Shown: positions 7,860 to 19,082, counted from the first letter of the stretch. The stretch: DNA of 33,402 bases from an uncultured Collinsella sp. (GCA_959019775.1 CAUEPS010000020.1:1-33402), one strand, 5' to 3'. The notes: generated by a model not told the origin, from the letters alone. Numbers and translations: made by a program.

Positions 7860-8762
7860 ATGCGGCCCGGGGGCACTCAGACAAAGCATGGCGCCGCGGT
7901 GCGCATGCGACGCCGGCTGGGCCTGGCACCTCGGGCGTGTGTGCTGCTGTCTTGCTCGCTCGTGCTGGTCATAGCCGGTGTTTCGGCTTATGGCATGACG
8001 GTGCCGTCCATGGTGCAGGCGCATGCTGCGCGTGAGCTGCATATTGGGCGCAAGGCCAAAAGCGACTTGGGAACGACAGCCGGATATACGTGGGCGAGTG
8101 TGGTCTCGCACGTTGTGTTCGGTGGCGACGATGCGGACAGTCCCGAAACATCGGACAACGAGGTTACGCTGGCAAACGGCAAGACCATCGTGCTCACCAA
8201 CACCAAGATCATCACGAAGCTTTCCAACAACAGTGTGGCATCTGTCATAAATAAGGCCGAGCAGCAGAAGGGGCAGGACGCCCAACAGACAGGCAAGCCC
8301 GGCGGTTCGGGTTCGTCTGGCTCCAGCTCCGATTCGTCGGGCGGCGGTTCCGGTTCGGGCTCCGCCTCTGGCGGTGGATCTTCGGGTGATGGCTCGACGG
8401 ACGGCGGTACCGGCGGGGACGCGGGCTCGGGTGGTCTCTCGGCTGCCGAGGAAGAGAGTATCCACAGCTGGCTCGTGACCAAATACAATATGCTCGATGG
8501 CTATGTCGCCCGCGCCAATAGCGTGGTGTCGACCTATAACGCCACGGGCGATACCGGACCGTGCGACACCCTGGCGAATGACATGTTTGTTATCCGTGCC
8601 GAGTTCGGTCGACAAAGGTTCTCGACCAAATCTAAGTGGTATCGGCAGTATGCCAATCTGTGGGGCTGCTATACCAACCTGTGTCAATGGGTTGGGCACT
8701 ACGGCAACGACGACGTCGCGCTCAACAACTTCAACACCAATGTGGCGGCGATCGCCCTATGA
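7860..8762 (+). CDS. Membrane-anchored extracytoplasmic protein with Ser/Gly linker
   Basis: A 300-residue protein of no family I recognise. A short basic N-terminus (MRRRLGLAPR) leads into one hydrophobic helix at about residues 27-48, which acts as a signal anchor. A small domain follows (~50-145, including TLANGKTIVLTNTKIITKL). Residues ~148-192 are almost only Ser, Gly and Asp, a flexible linker. The C-terminal ~105 residues look helical and carry three Cys (C235, C270, C275) and several Trp/Tyr. GGAGGAG lies six bases before the ATG at 7860; the open frame upstream of it crosses the terminator hairpin and is not used. The stop overlaps the kinase start (ATGA), so the two proteins are made together. 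A role as the outside sensor or ligand partner of that kinase is an inference from coupling and topology. Confidence 0.75.
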   Translation: MRPGGTQTKHGAAVRMRRRLGLAPRACVLLSCSLVLVIAGVSAYGMTVPSMVQAHAARELHIGRKAKSDLGTTAGYTWASVVSHVVFGGDDADSPETSDNEVTLANGKTIVLTNTKIITKLSNNSVASVINKAEQQKGQDAQQTGKPGGSGSSGSSSDSSGGGSGSGSASGGGSSGDGSTDGGTGGDAGSGGLSAAEEESIHSWLVTKYNMLDGYVARANSVVSTYNATGDTGPCDTLANDMFVIRAEFGRQRFSTKSKWYRQYANLWGCYTNLCQWVGHYGNDDVALNNFNTNVAAIAL

Positions 8763-10600
8763 CGAACGACCTCGCTTCTACGGTAGCCCAGTCGCTCAAC
8801 CGTGATCCCATGGTGGGCTTGCGCCTGGCGCGCGTCGACGGGTTTGAGCCGGCCGTCGCCCTGGGCACGGACGAGCTTCCCGCCTACCTGCGCCGTTTTA
8901 CGATGCTGTTTGCCGATGACGCCACCATGCGCCGCGGCGGTATCGGCCGTGTGACGCGTGCCGTTAACGCGCAGGGCGAGGCCGTGGCGCTCAAGCAGCT
9001 CATCTTGCCAACGCGCGACGAATTTGATGACGATGTCGCCCACGAGGCGCTGGTCGCCAAGTTCAAGGCGGCGTTTCGCGAGGAATATGAATGCCATCGT
9101 GCCCTTTCGGGCCTTAAGGGCTTTCCCCGCTTATACGGGTGGGGCGAGGTCGACGGCGTGCCCGCGATTGTCATGGAGTGGGTCGAGGGCGAGACGCTCG
9201 CCCGCCTGCGCTCGCGCTTTGCCGTAGATGATGCCGGGCGTCTGTCGCCGCTCGTGGCGGCGCGCCTGGGTCGCGACCTGTTCGATCTGCTCTGCCGCAT
9301 GAGCTTGGTAGGCGAGGGGTTCGTCCATCGTGATATCTCGCCCGCTAATATAATGGTGCGCACGGCGCGCCTGCCGCTCGACCGACAGCTTGCCGAAGGC
9401 ACCTTCGACCTGTGCTTGATCGACTTTGGCTCGTCGCTGGCGCTCGAGCCCGCCTCTGCGGTGGCCGGCACCGGCGGCAAGGCGTCGTTTACCGAGCGCT
9501 ATGCCACGTTGCGCCGCGCGACGGTGGCCTACGCCCCGCCCGAGATGCTCACCGACGATATCCCCGACCTGCGCATGCTTCGCATGTCGCCGGCGATCGA
9601 TGTCTATGCAGCGGCGAGTACGGTCTACGAGCTCATCGCCGGTGTCGCGCCGTACGAAGTGGCGCCGGGTGCGTCGGGTACTTCGGGCTCGCGCAAAAAG
9701 ACACGAGATATCGCCAGCCCCTATCGCCTCAAGATGGATACGCTGCCCGATTATCCCGTCGGCGCCCACGCGCCCGGCTGCGACTTGACGCAACTGCTGC
9801 GACGCGAGCCCGATGTGGCACTTGCCGCGGCCGAACAGGCTCAGCAGCTGGGGCTCGATCCAAATTCCGAGGATCTGCGCGATGCGTTGGCGTTTGTCGA
9901 CGCTCAGCTGTTCGATGTGTTGATGGCCTGCCTGTCCTGCCATCAGGAAGATCGTCCCGAGCCGGCTGCGGTGGAGGCGGCGCTCTCGGCATTTTGCGAC
10001 CACTATGCGCAAAATGTCGCCCGCTCGCTTCGCGCCGAGCCGCTCATGCCGTGCCCGATGGAGGCATCGGGGCACACAGCCCGGCGTGCGGCGATGGTTG
10101 GTGCGACGGCGGCAAGCGGCGTGCTTTGGACTGTGGTCGTGGTATCGGCGGCGCTGTTGGCGTCGGGCGCCCATGTGACGCTCGTCGTGGGACCGCTTAT
10201 GTGGTCCGGGAAGCTGCCGGCCATTATCGCGGCACTGGCGTTGGCGCTGCCGGGCATGGTGGGCATCGCTGCCGGGGCCTTGGCGCGCGACCGTCGTGTG
10301 GGATTCCTGCAGGGTGTGTTGACCCTTTCCGCCTGCGAGGTTCCGGCTCTGGCCGCACTCGCATGTGCCGTGTTTTCCCAGCATGCCGTGGCGGGTGGCC
10401 TGGTGGCCGCTATAATTGCAACCTATGCGCTCACGTGGTTTTTGCTGGCGATGGGGTTTGCCTTTGAGCTTCCCGTCGTGTCAGCACGACGTGCGAAAAT
10501 TCCCATGGCGACGCCGCTTGCCGGCGGAGCCGCGGCTGCCCGCGCCTTTGGCGGGCCGGCCGAAGTATCCGACACCATCTCTGCGACCAAGGAGGGCTAA
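8759..10600 (+). CDS. Membrane Ser/Thr protein kinase
   Basis: A 613-residue protein with a Hanks-type kinase fold: Gly-rich stretch RRGGIGRV at ~58-65, ATP lysine K79 (VALK), catalytic loop HRDISPANI at 190-198, DFG at 222-224 and APPEM near 259-263, followed by DVYAAAST. Unlike the kinase at 557-2410, it keeps the HRD arginine. Ser replaces the usual Lys after HRDI, as HRDISPAN. A ~100-residue stretch after residue 300 is unusual and lengthens the C-lobe. Residues ~470-590 hold about four hydrophobic segments, then a short Ala/Gly-rich tail. The ATG at 8759 shares ATGA with the previous stop; no upstream start has support. With the anchored protein before it and the FHA gene three bases after it, it is the middle of a signalling operon. 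Confidence 0.88.
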   Translation: MTNDLASTVAQSLNRDPMVGLRLARVDGFEPAVALGTDELPAYLRRFTMLFADDATMRRGGIGRVTRAVNAQGEAVALKQLILPTRDEFDDDVAHEALVAKFKAAFREEYECHRALSGLKGFPRLYGWGEVDGVPAIVMEWVEGETLARLRSRFAVDDAGRLSPLVAARLGRDLFDLLCRMSLVGEGFVHRDISPANIMVRTARLPLDRQLAEGTFDLCLIDFGSSLALEPASAVAGTGGKASFTERYATLRRATVAYAPPEMLTDDIPDLRMLRMSPAIDVYAAASTVYELIAGVAPYEVAPGASGTSGSRKKTRDIASPYRLKMDTLPDYPVGAHAPGCDLTQLLRREPDVALAAAEQAQQLGLDPNSEDLRDALAFVDAQLFDVLMACLSCHQEDRPEPAAVEAALSAFCDHYAQNVARSLRAEPLMPCPMEASGHTARRAAMVGATAASGVLWTVVVVSAALLASGAHVTLVVGPLMWSGKLPAIIAALALALPGMVGIAAGALARDRRVGFLQGVLTLSACEVPALAALACAVFSQHAVAGGLVAAIIATYALTWFLLAMGFAFELPVVSARRAKIPMATPLAGGAAAARAFGGPAEVSDTISATKEG

Positions 10601-10603
10601 GCC

Positions 10604-11542
10604 ATGGCTTCTCAAGCTGAGCTCACCCCGTGCGGGGCAATGTTTGACATCTTTAAGCGCGCAGCGCACCTGAGCCATATCGAACTGTGCGGCTTGGTGC
10701 TCTCGAGTCGCCCGCTCGCCGACGGCCGTAGTCCGCAGAGCCGTGCCGCCGATCGCTCCTGGGTTTCGCGCTTTATCGTGCGCGCGCCGGTCGGCACGCT
10801 GCAGGAACGTTATTTTGCCGATTACGGCACCTCGGCCGCGCGCATTATGTCGCAGCTGGCCCTGCGCCGTCGCAACCCCATGGACGCCGCGGCCGTGACC
10901 AATATGGTGTGCGGCCCCGCTGGCGAGCCCATGGTGCGGGCACTCGAGGAATGCCACCAGGACACGAATCTCTATCGCAATGCGCTCGAGCGCCTGTCGC
11001 AGGCGGCTGAACTCATGCCCGCCGAGCGCGCCGAGGCCATCCTGGTGCTGTTTGTCGCCGTGGGTTGCTCGGCAGATGTACGTTCGTCGGTGACCTATGC
11101 CATCGACTACGCTCATGCGACCTGTGGCGGCGCCACGTCGACGCCGCGCTCGCTGAGCACATCTTCGGTCGCGGGCGAGCACGAGGTCGCGCCGGCGCAT
11201 CCGCTGGGACTGCTGCGCGTGCAAAACGGCTACGTGGTGAGCGCCCCGCGCTGGATCCAGCCGAGTGAGGAAGGCGTCGAGATCGGCGCACTGGCAACGG
11301 GGGAGGGCGACATCACCGACGTCGGCGACGACGTCTCGGCCCGCCATGCCCATATCTGGTGCGACGATTCTGGCACATGGTTTGTCGAGGACCTGGCGTC
11401 CACGAACGGCACCGTGGTGGTAAACGGGGCCACGAGTGTGTGTATTCAAGTAGAGCCTGGCCGCTCCGCCCAGCTCAGCCCCGGCGACGAGCTCAAACTC
11501 GGCGAATCCACCACCTACGCCATCCTCCTCGGCGCCCTCTAG
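10604..11542 (+). CDS. FHA-domain protein
   Basis: A 312-residue cytoplasmic protein. The first ~185 residues are an unrecognised mainly helical region (AMFDIFKRAAHLSHIEL..., NALERLSQAAELMPAERAEAI). A low-complexity joint follows, and then residues ~225-312 form an FHA domain with the characteristic VSARHAHIW (S245, H248), FVEDLASTNGT (266-270 STNGT) and a C-terminal L-x-GDELKLGE strand. FHA domains bind phospho-Thr peptides, so this is probably the reader of the kinase encoded immediately upstream. GGAGGGCTAAGCC before the ATG gives a good ribosome site that overlaps the kinase stop. The N-terminal domain may be the output part; its function is not known to me. Confidence 0.85.
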   Translation: MASQAELTPCGAMFDIFKRAAHLSHIELCGLVLSSRPLADGRSPQSRAADRSWVSRFIVRAPVGTLQERYFADYGTSAARIMSQLALRRRNPMDAAAVTNMVCGPAGEPMVRALEECHQDTNLYRNALERLSQAAELMPAERAEAILVLFVAVGCSADVRSSVTYAIDYAHATCGGATSTPRSLSTSSVAGEHEVAPAHPLGLLRVQNGYVVSAPRWIQPSEEGVEIGALATGEGDITDVGDDVSARHAHIWCDDSGTWFVEDLASTNGTVVVNGATSVCIQVEPGRSAQLSPGDELKLGESTTYAILLGAL

Positions 11543-11560
11543 CTCATCCCCCCCCAATGA

Positions 11561-11625
11561 GTTGCGGTGAAATAGGGACTGATTAAGGCCGTTAACGGCA
11601 AAAACAGTCCCTATTTCACCGCAAC
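11561..11625. repeat. Inverted repeat with 21-bp perfect arms (possible MITE or strong hairpin)
   Basis: The arm 11561-11581 (GTTGCGGTGAAATAGGG...) is repeated exactly as its reverse complement at 11605-11625. The 23-base loop contains its own palindrome GCCGTTAACGGC (11588-11599). There is no T-run as in a simple terminator. It lies 18 bases after the FHA gene and could form a long hairpin in RNA or be a non-coding mobile repeat. Confidence 0.75.
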
Positions 11626-11705
11626 TGCTGTGGGGTTCCAGGGGACTGTGTCCGTCGGTGCCGGGCGCACAATAGTCACCCGAGGTAAACCTTTACCGCC
11701 CACCT

Positions 11706-12023
11706 ATATTTGCCGAAATATGGCCTGACGGCGGGGTACAATAAACCCGCATGCGGATTTCCGTTGCGGGCGCTTCCCATCGCCGGGGCGTGCCCGGGAG
11801 CATCCGGCATGCGGTCTTTGCGGCGCTCGGTCATGTGCAAGACGGGTAGCTGGGCCTGTGGAGCGCGTGCAGCTCTCCTCGCCTCGGCATGCCTTCTCTC
11901 CACGCCATGTACCTGCCGCTGAGTCCGCCTGTCAGATGATCGGAAGCAACAACGAAAATCCCATCACGCCAACATCCCGGCGAGCGCCGGGGCCTGTATA
12001 CCTATATGAGAGGAGAGGGGTAT
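11706..12023 (+). promoter_or_regulatory. PFOR promoter region and long leader
   Basis: TACAAT at 11737-11742 is a plausible -10. Directly upstream, over the -35 position, is a 16-bp inverted repeat ATATTT-GCCG-AAATAT (11706-11721), a candidate regulator site. If transcription starts near 11749, the leader is about 275 bases long and GC-rich, with several possible hairpins; the clearest is CCCGGC-GAGC-GCCGGG (11976-11991), ~33 bases before the PFOR start. I match it to no known riboswitch. No gene is supported in 11626-12023. Confidence 0.4.
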
Positions 12024-15563
<3,540 letters not shown>

Positions 15564-15573
15564 GTCTCTCACC

Positions 15574-15698
15574 GCAGGATCTGAGGGCTGACCTTCGCGG
15601 ACGTCCTCGGACATGAAAGAACCCCCGCTGCGCACTACGTGCGGCGGGGGTTCTTTCGTCCTGCGGAGTGTCCGCGAAGGTCAGCCCTCAGATCCTGC
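15574..15698 (+). terminator. Nested hairpin: strong terminator inside 29-bp perfect inverted repeats
   Basis: Outer arms 15574-15602 and 15670-15698 are exact reverse complements over 29 bases. Inside is a second stem, GAAAGAACCCCCGC (15615-15628) with GCGGGGGTTCTTTC (15644-15657), extended by CGCAC/GTGCG around TAC. The inner stem looks like a PFOR terminator; the outer arms are far longer than termination needs. Confidence 0.8.
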
Positions 15699-15769
15699 TA
15701 CGACTACGTCCTTGGATTGTGTGGCTGAATGAAGGACGTGGTTGGTGGGGCCTTTTGTCCCGGTCGCTG

Positions 15770-15872
15770 TTTCGCGGCTTTGCCGCGAAAGGCGCGTTGC
15801 TTTGGGGATGGATGGGGGGCGGGGTTGTTGCGGCTTCTTATCCCTTTGCTTTTTCGCGGCTTTGCCGCGAAA
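15770..15872. repeat. Two identical small hairpins (REP-like) in a gene-free stretch
   Basis: TTTCGCGGC and GCCGCGAAA around TTT occur at 15770-15790 and again at 15852-15872. Similarity extends downstream for about 20 bases (GCGCG..GC..TTGGG.AATG). The stretch 15699-15933 between the PFOR hairpin and the ATPase gene has no coding region I can support; these repeats are its main content. Confidence 0.65.
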
Positions 15873-15933
15873 CGCGCAGCACCTTGGGAAATGCATTGAT
15901 GCGTGGACGGGGCTGGATTGAGGATTCAAATGG

Positions 15934-17295
15934 CTAGAGAGATATGGGCGCGAACGAGAAATCGTTATTGGGGTCATCCTTTTCCATAAACTCATCGAGA
16001 CAAAACGTCATGTAGATTGGAACGTACAGAACCTTGCCCTCTTTGCTGAGGTTCTCGTGGCTCAGTACAACGGCCTCGGGAATTTTGTACTCGCCCACAC
16101 TCATCAGACGATCGAGAGCCGCATGCGCTCGAACCTTCTTGCCCGATTTGACCTCGATTGGGACAACATGCCCGTGGGCGCCTTCGATCACAAAGTCAAC
16201 TTCACCGACCTCACGCGTTTGGTAGTACCATGCATCCGCCCCGAGGGCAACGAGTTCCTGCGCGACCACGTTCTCATAGAGACCACCAAGGTTGGGAGTT
16301 TTCATATCAAGATAGACAGAGCGTGCAGTGCTGCCGGGGTATCGCGATGCGAGCATGCCTGTATCAGACTCGTATAGTTTGAAGGCTGTCGTTTTCTCCG
16401 TCCTCTTGAGAGGACTCCGTGGCTCCGTCACCCTGGCGACCATCAATCCAACACCTGCGTTAACAAGCCACAGGAAATCCTGCTCATATTTTTTAAGGCG
16501 AGCTCCCTCACCCAGAGACGAAACAACAAAGCGATGAGACTCCGCCTCAAGCTGAACGGGAATTTGCTCAAAAATCGACCGAACGTTAAACGCTCGAGTC
16601 GATGCATATTTTGAGATATCGCTTTTGTACTGATCGACCAGCTGAGTTTGAAGCTCACGTGTGCTCACGAGCGAATAACCCGAATCAATATAGTTCTGAA
16701 CGACCTCCGGCATACCGCCGCAAACGATATAAGCTCTATAGTTCTTGAGCATCGCCTCATGAATATAGTTTTCGACAGGATGTTTCTCGACAAGGCAGCT
16801 GCGAATGCCTGCAAGCACATTCTCGCTGACGCTGTTTGCCCAACAAAACTCTTCAAAATCCATCGGGCGCATAACAATGTGCTCTACATACCCCACCGGA
16901 AAAGAAGAGATCCCCTTAAACTCAGTCCCAAGCATAGACCCCGAGAAGACATAGCTAAAGCGCCCATCCTCGACCAACGCCTTCATGAGTGTAACGATCT
17001 GCGGATACTCCTGAATCTCATCGACAAAGACAAGCGTATCGCCCTCAACAAGCGGCGCATCCGCAAGAAGGGCTACGCGGTTGATAAAGTCAACGGAGTT
17101 CTTTGCGCCAACAAGTGCATTCCTTGCTTCGACATCGAGTAGTAAATTGACCTCAAAATACGACGCGTAGTTGCTTTTTCCAAACGCGCGAATCGCATAG
17201 CTCTTGCCAATCTGACGCGCACCAGTAACGAGTAATGCCTTATTGGAGTTATTCTTCCAGCTCAAAAGCCTATCAGTGACCTTACGGCGTAGCAT
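15934..17295 (-). CDS. AAA_14/DUF4143 family ATPase
   Basis: A 453-residue protein of the large archaeal/bacterial 'ATP-binding, DUF4143' group. Walker A is GARQIGKS at residues 25-32, Walker B is FVDEIQEYP (D92, E93), and a sensor-like FSGSMLG follows. The C-terminal DUF4143 part ends in a PD-(D/E)XK-like nuclease pattern: GEVDFVIE (D367), then PIEVKSGKK (E381, K383). The biological role of the family is not settled. Codon use is distinctly AT-rich (AAA, ATA, AGA), unlike all neighbours except the orphan at 5872, so horizontal acquisition is likely. I choose the ATG at 17295 behind GGGGG; a TTG at 17313 lies inside an upstream direct repeat. Three direct repeats precede the gene and may control it. 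Confidence 0.88.
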   Translation of the reverse strand: MLRRKVTDRLLSWKNNSNKALLVTGARQIGKSYAIRAFGKSNYASYFEVNLLLDVEARNALVGAKNSVDFINRVALLADAPLVEGDTLVFVDEIQEYPQIVTLMKALVEDGRFSYVFSGSMLGTEFKGISSFPVGYVEHIVMRPMDFEEFCWANSVSENVLAGIRSCLVEKHPVENYIHEAMLKNYRAYIVCGGMPEVVQNYIDSGYSLVSTRELQTQLVDQYKSDISKYASTRAFNVRSIFEQIPVQLEAESHRFVVSSLGEGARLKKYEQDFLWLVNAGVGLMVARVTEPRSPLKRTEKTTAFKLYESDTGMLASRYPGSTARSVYLDMKTPNLGGLYENVVAQELVALGADAWYYQTREVGEVDFVIEGAHGHVVPIEVKSGKKVRAHAALDRLMSVGEYKIPEAVVLSHENLSKEGKVLYVPIYMTFCLDEFMEKDDPNNDFSFAPISL

Positions 17296-17309
17296 TAAAC
17301 CCCCAAATG

Positions 17310-17393
17310 ACAAAAATTAACAGATAGAATCGCCTAAAATCATACAAAAATTAGCAGATAATATTGTCGTAAATATACAAAAATTGGGAGATA
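17310..17393. repeat. Three 17-bp direct repeats upstream of the ATPase gene
   Basis: ACAAAAATTAACAGATA (17310-17326), ACAAAAATTAGCAGATA (17344-17360) and ACAAAAATTGGGAGATA (17377-17393) recur at 34- and 33-base steps. All three lie directly before the ATPase start, in an AT-rich stretch. They look like binding sites stacked on one face of the DNA. The rest of 17394-17536 shows only a GC-rich hairpin. Confidence 0.75.
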
Positions 17394-17447
17394 GCAAAGG
17401 TTCGAATAGGCCTCAAAGCCACTGAAACAGTGCTCTACTTTGCGAAG

Positions 17448-17481
17448 GGGCTGGGGACGCTGTTGGGTGCGTCTCCAGCCC
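17448..17481 (-). terminator. GC-rich hairpin after the DUF3830 operon
   Basis: GGGCTGGGGACGC (17448-17460) pairs with GCGTCTCCAGCCC (17469-17481), with one G-U pair. It lies 55 bases after the stop of the gene ending at 17537. There is no clear T-run on the minus strand, so it may be a processing or rho-related hairpin and not a classic terminator. Confidence 0.35.
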
Positions 17482-17536
17482 TCTGATTCTTACTTTGGAT
17501 CCCGATGGTGGGGTGTTGTCGGTGCTGCTTGCTTGG

Positions 17537-18061
17537 TTACCTTGTCTCGCCGGACTCCGTGCGTAGGCGGTAGCCGTGGACGAGGTCGCTGATGGCCGGC
17601 CAGGGAATCTGGCGATCAACCCAAAATTGGAGCTGGACCAGATAGCGCTCGGTGGCGCGGGTGAGGGCTGCAAACTGTTCGTGAGTCTCTACCTGGGCGT
17701 AGAGGTCGCGGCTGTGGGCGAGGATTGCCGTGGTGTCATCCATTTTGCCGGTGACGTCGAAGGCGCCCGAGAACCAGTCGCACAGGCGTGCGGCACTGTT
17801 TTTGATCGTTGCGAGGTCGGCGGTGCCGTCGTTGGCGTTTTCGTTGGCCTGGGCTCGCAGGAGGGAGAGGGCGTCGGCGGCGTTCATGCAGTAACCGACG
17901 GTGAAGTTCCAGACGGCGAATTCGCGGCCGGTGTCGAGTTTGCGGCGGCGCATGTAGTCGATGTCACGCGGTTCCTCGAGCATCATTTGATCGGCGAGGG
18001 CCTCAAGTGCAGTGGTGTACTCGGCAAGGTCGAGCGTGAGCAGATTGTTGATATCCATCAT
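17537..18061 (-). CDS. Hypothetical helical protein
   Basis: A 174-residue protein I do not recognise. It is predicted to be almost entirely helical, without signal peptide or membrane segment (DLAEYTTALEALADQMMLEEPRD, ERYLVQLQFWVDRQ). Several aromatic and acidic residues are spread through it, and there are two Cys (C58 and C93, approximately). GGAGG lies in the last codons of the upstream DUF3830 gene, eight bases before the ATG, and the genes are two bases apart, so they are co-translated. A MET-MET start leaves 18058 as an alternative. Its partner implies a shared pathway, but I cannot name it. Confidence 0.7.
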   Translation of the reverse strand: MMDINNLLTLDLAEYTTALEALADQMMLEEPRDIDYMRRRKLDTGREFAVWNFTVGYCMNAADALSLLRAQANENANDGTADLATIKNSAARLCDWFSGAFDVTGKMDDTTAILAHSRDLYAQVETHEQFAALTRATERYLVQLQFWVDRQIPWPAISDLVHGYRLRTESGETR

Positions 18062-18063
18062 CT

Positions 18064-18480
18064 TTAGGCCTCCGTTTCGATCTCGACGATTTCGTTTTTA
18101 ATGTACATGCCCTGGTTGTTCCAGACATTGCGGCAGGCGGCGGCAAAACGCTCGCGGTCGGCTTCGCAGATGCGGGCGAACATGTTGCAGGTGCCAAAGG
18201 GCTCGCACACGTCAAAGAAGATGCAGATTGACGACCATCCGCCATACCAGCTCACGGCGCCCGCTGGCTCGTGAAAGACGGGGTTCTCGATGTGCTCGTA
18301 ATTGGCGATGGGGCCCGAGACAGGATAGGTTACCTCGGCATCGCAGATCTTGGCCGAAAAGATACGTGACTCGACCGGACAGGACGATTCGAACAGCTTG
18401 CATGCCTCGGGAGCCTTGTCCCAGAGCATGTCGGCGAGAAACGTCTCGCCATTTAGCGTGATCTTGAGCATTTTTGTCAT
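18064..18480 (-). CDS. DUF3830 family (cyclophilin-like fold) protein
   Basis: A 138-residue protein beginning MTKMLKITLNGETFLADML. The order of strands and motifs (WDKAPEACKLFESSCPVESRIFSAKICDAEVTYPV, then NPVFHEPAGAVSWYGGWSSICIFF) matches DUF3830, a family with a cyclophilin-like barrel that is usually encoded near amidohydrolase, hydantoinase or racemase genes. Its reaction is not established. GAGGAGGT lies seven bases before ATG 18480, a near-perfect ribosome site; the frame stays open to 18567, but that extension has no such signal. It is first in a two-gene operon. Confidence 0.78.
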   Translation of the reverse strand: MTKMLKITLNGETFLADMLWDKAPEACKLFESSCPVESRIFSAKICDAEVTYPVSGPIANYEHIENPVFHEPAGAVSWYGGWSSICIFFDVCEPFGTCNMFARICEADRERFAAACRNVWNNQGMYIKNEIVEIETEA

Positions 18481-19082
18481 AGTAAGGACCTCCTCAATCC
18501 GTCGCTCAAGGGGTTCGCTGGCGGATAAGGAGAAGACAGCAGCGGGGTCGCCGAACCCAAACTTCACGACAGATCTCTGTCGCCCCAGCCCGCGCTGTTC
18601 TTCGCTAAAGTACCATGCAGCAATTGCGCGCGCAATATCAGTTTTTGATTTTCTGGAAGCGGCAATCGACGAGACGGCTCGCCGGCTGCCGGCCGACGCG
18701 CGGTATGGGCGCTCGTCTATTCCTTAAGTTGGATGAAAAACGCCATGTTATTGCAGGGCTGCATACTCGTCCAATAAGTGCATAGAATCTCGTATAGTGC
18801 GAGTAAGATTTTGCGCTGTCTGTTTTATGTTTAGCAAAGATATAGTTTGCATAATCTGGTCTAATCCCTGCTCTATTAAAATAAAGTTGCACGTAAATGA
18901 CGTAGATATGCTTGAGCTGGGTTTCTTTACGCTGAGCGGGTAAAAGCGACCGTTCACCGTTCAACTATTTTCAAAATGAATAAAATGAGCGATAAAGAGA
19001 ATATAAACCTTAATAAACTCGCGTATCGCACGGGCGCGGGTTATTAATGGGTTGTAGGCCTTTTACAGAAAGGATTCCAGCA
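18481..19082. other. Gene-free divergent interval, AT-rich in its right part
   Basis: This 600-base gap lies between the DUF3830 operon (minus) and carbamate kinase (plus). It holds an inverted repeat CGACAGA-TC-TCTGTCG (18567-18582). From ~18720 the sequence is markedly AT-rich, with TTTGCATAATC at 18847-18857, which also occurs at 6515-6525. TTCAAC (18960) and TAAAAT (18981) are a weak candidate promoter for carbamate kinase with a short spacer. Short open frames occur on the minus strand (for example 18748-18957), but none has a ribosome site or recognisable family. Confidence 0.5.

Noticed and set aside
11706..11721. Rex or FNR binding site before PFOR
   Set aside because: The dyad ATATTT-GCCG-AAATAT does not match TTGTGAA-N4-TTCACAA or TTGAT-N4-ATCAA.
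11710..11922. 70-codon frame in the PFOR leader
   Set aside because: No ribosome site, no family, Cys/Arg/Ala-rich composition; it overlaps the likely promoter.
17310..17393. Possible CRISPR array
   Set aside because: Repeats are 17 bases, imperfect and only three, with 16-17 base gaps; no cas gene is near.
18748..18957. 69-codon minus-strand frame with a plausible helical translation
   Set aside because: It starts with GTG, has no Shine-Dalgarno site and competes with an overlapping frame in AT-rich DNA. Comparison with related strains could revive it.
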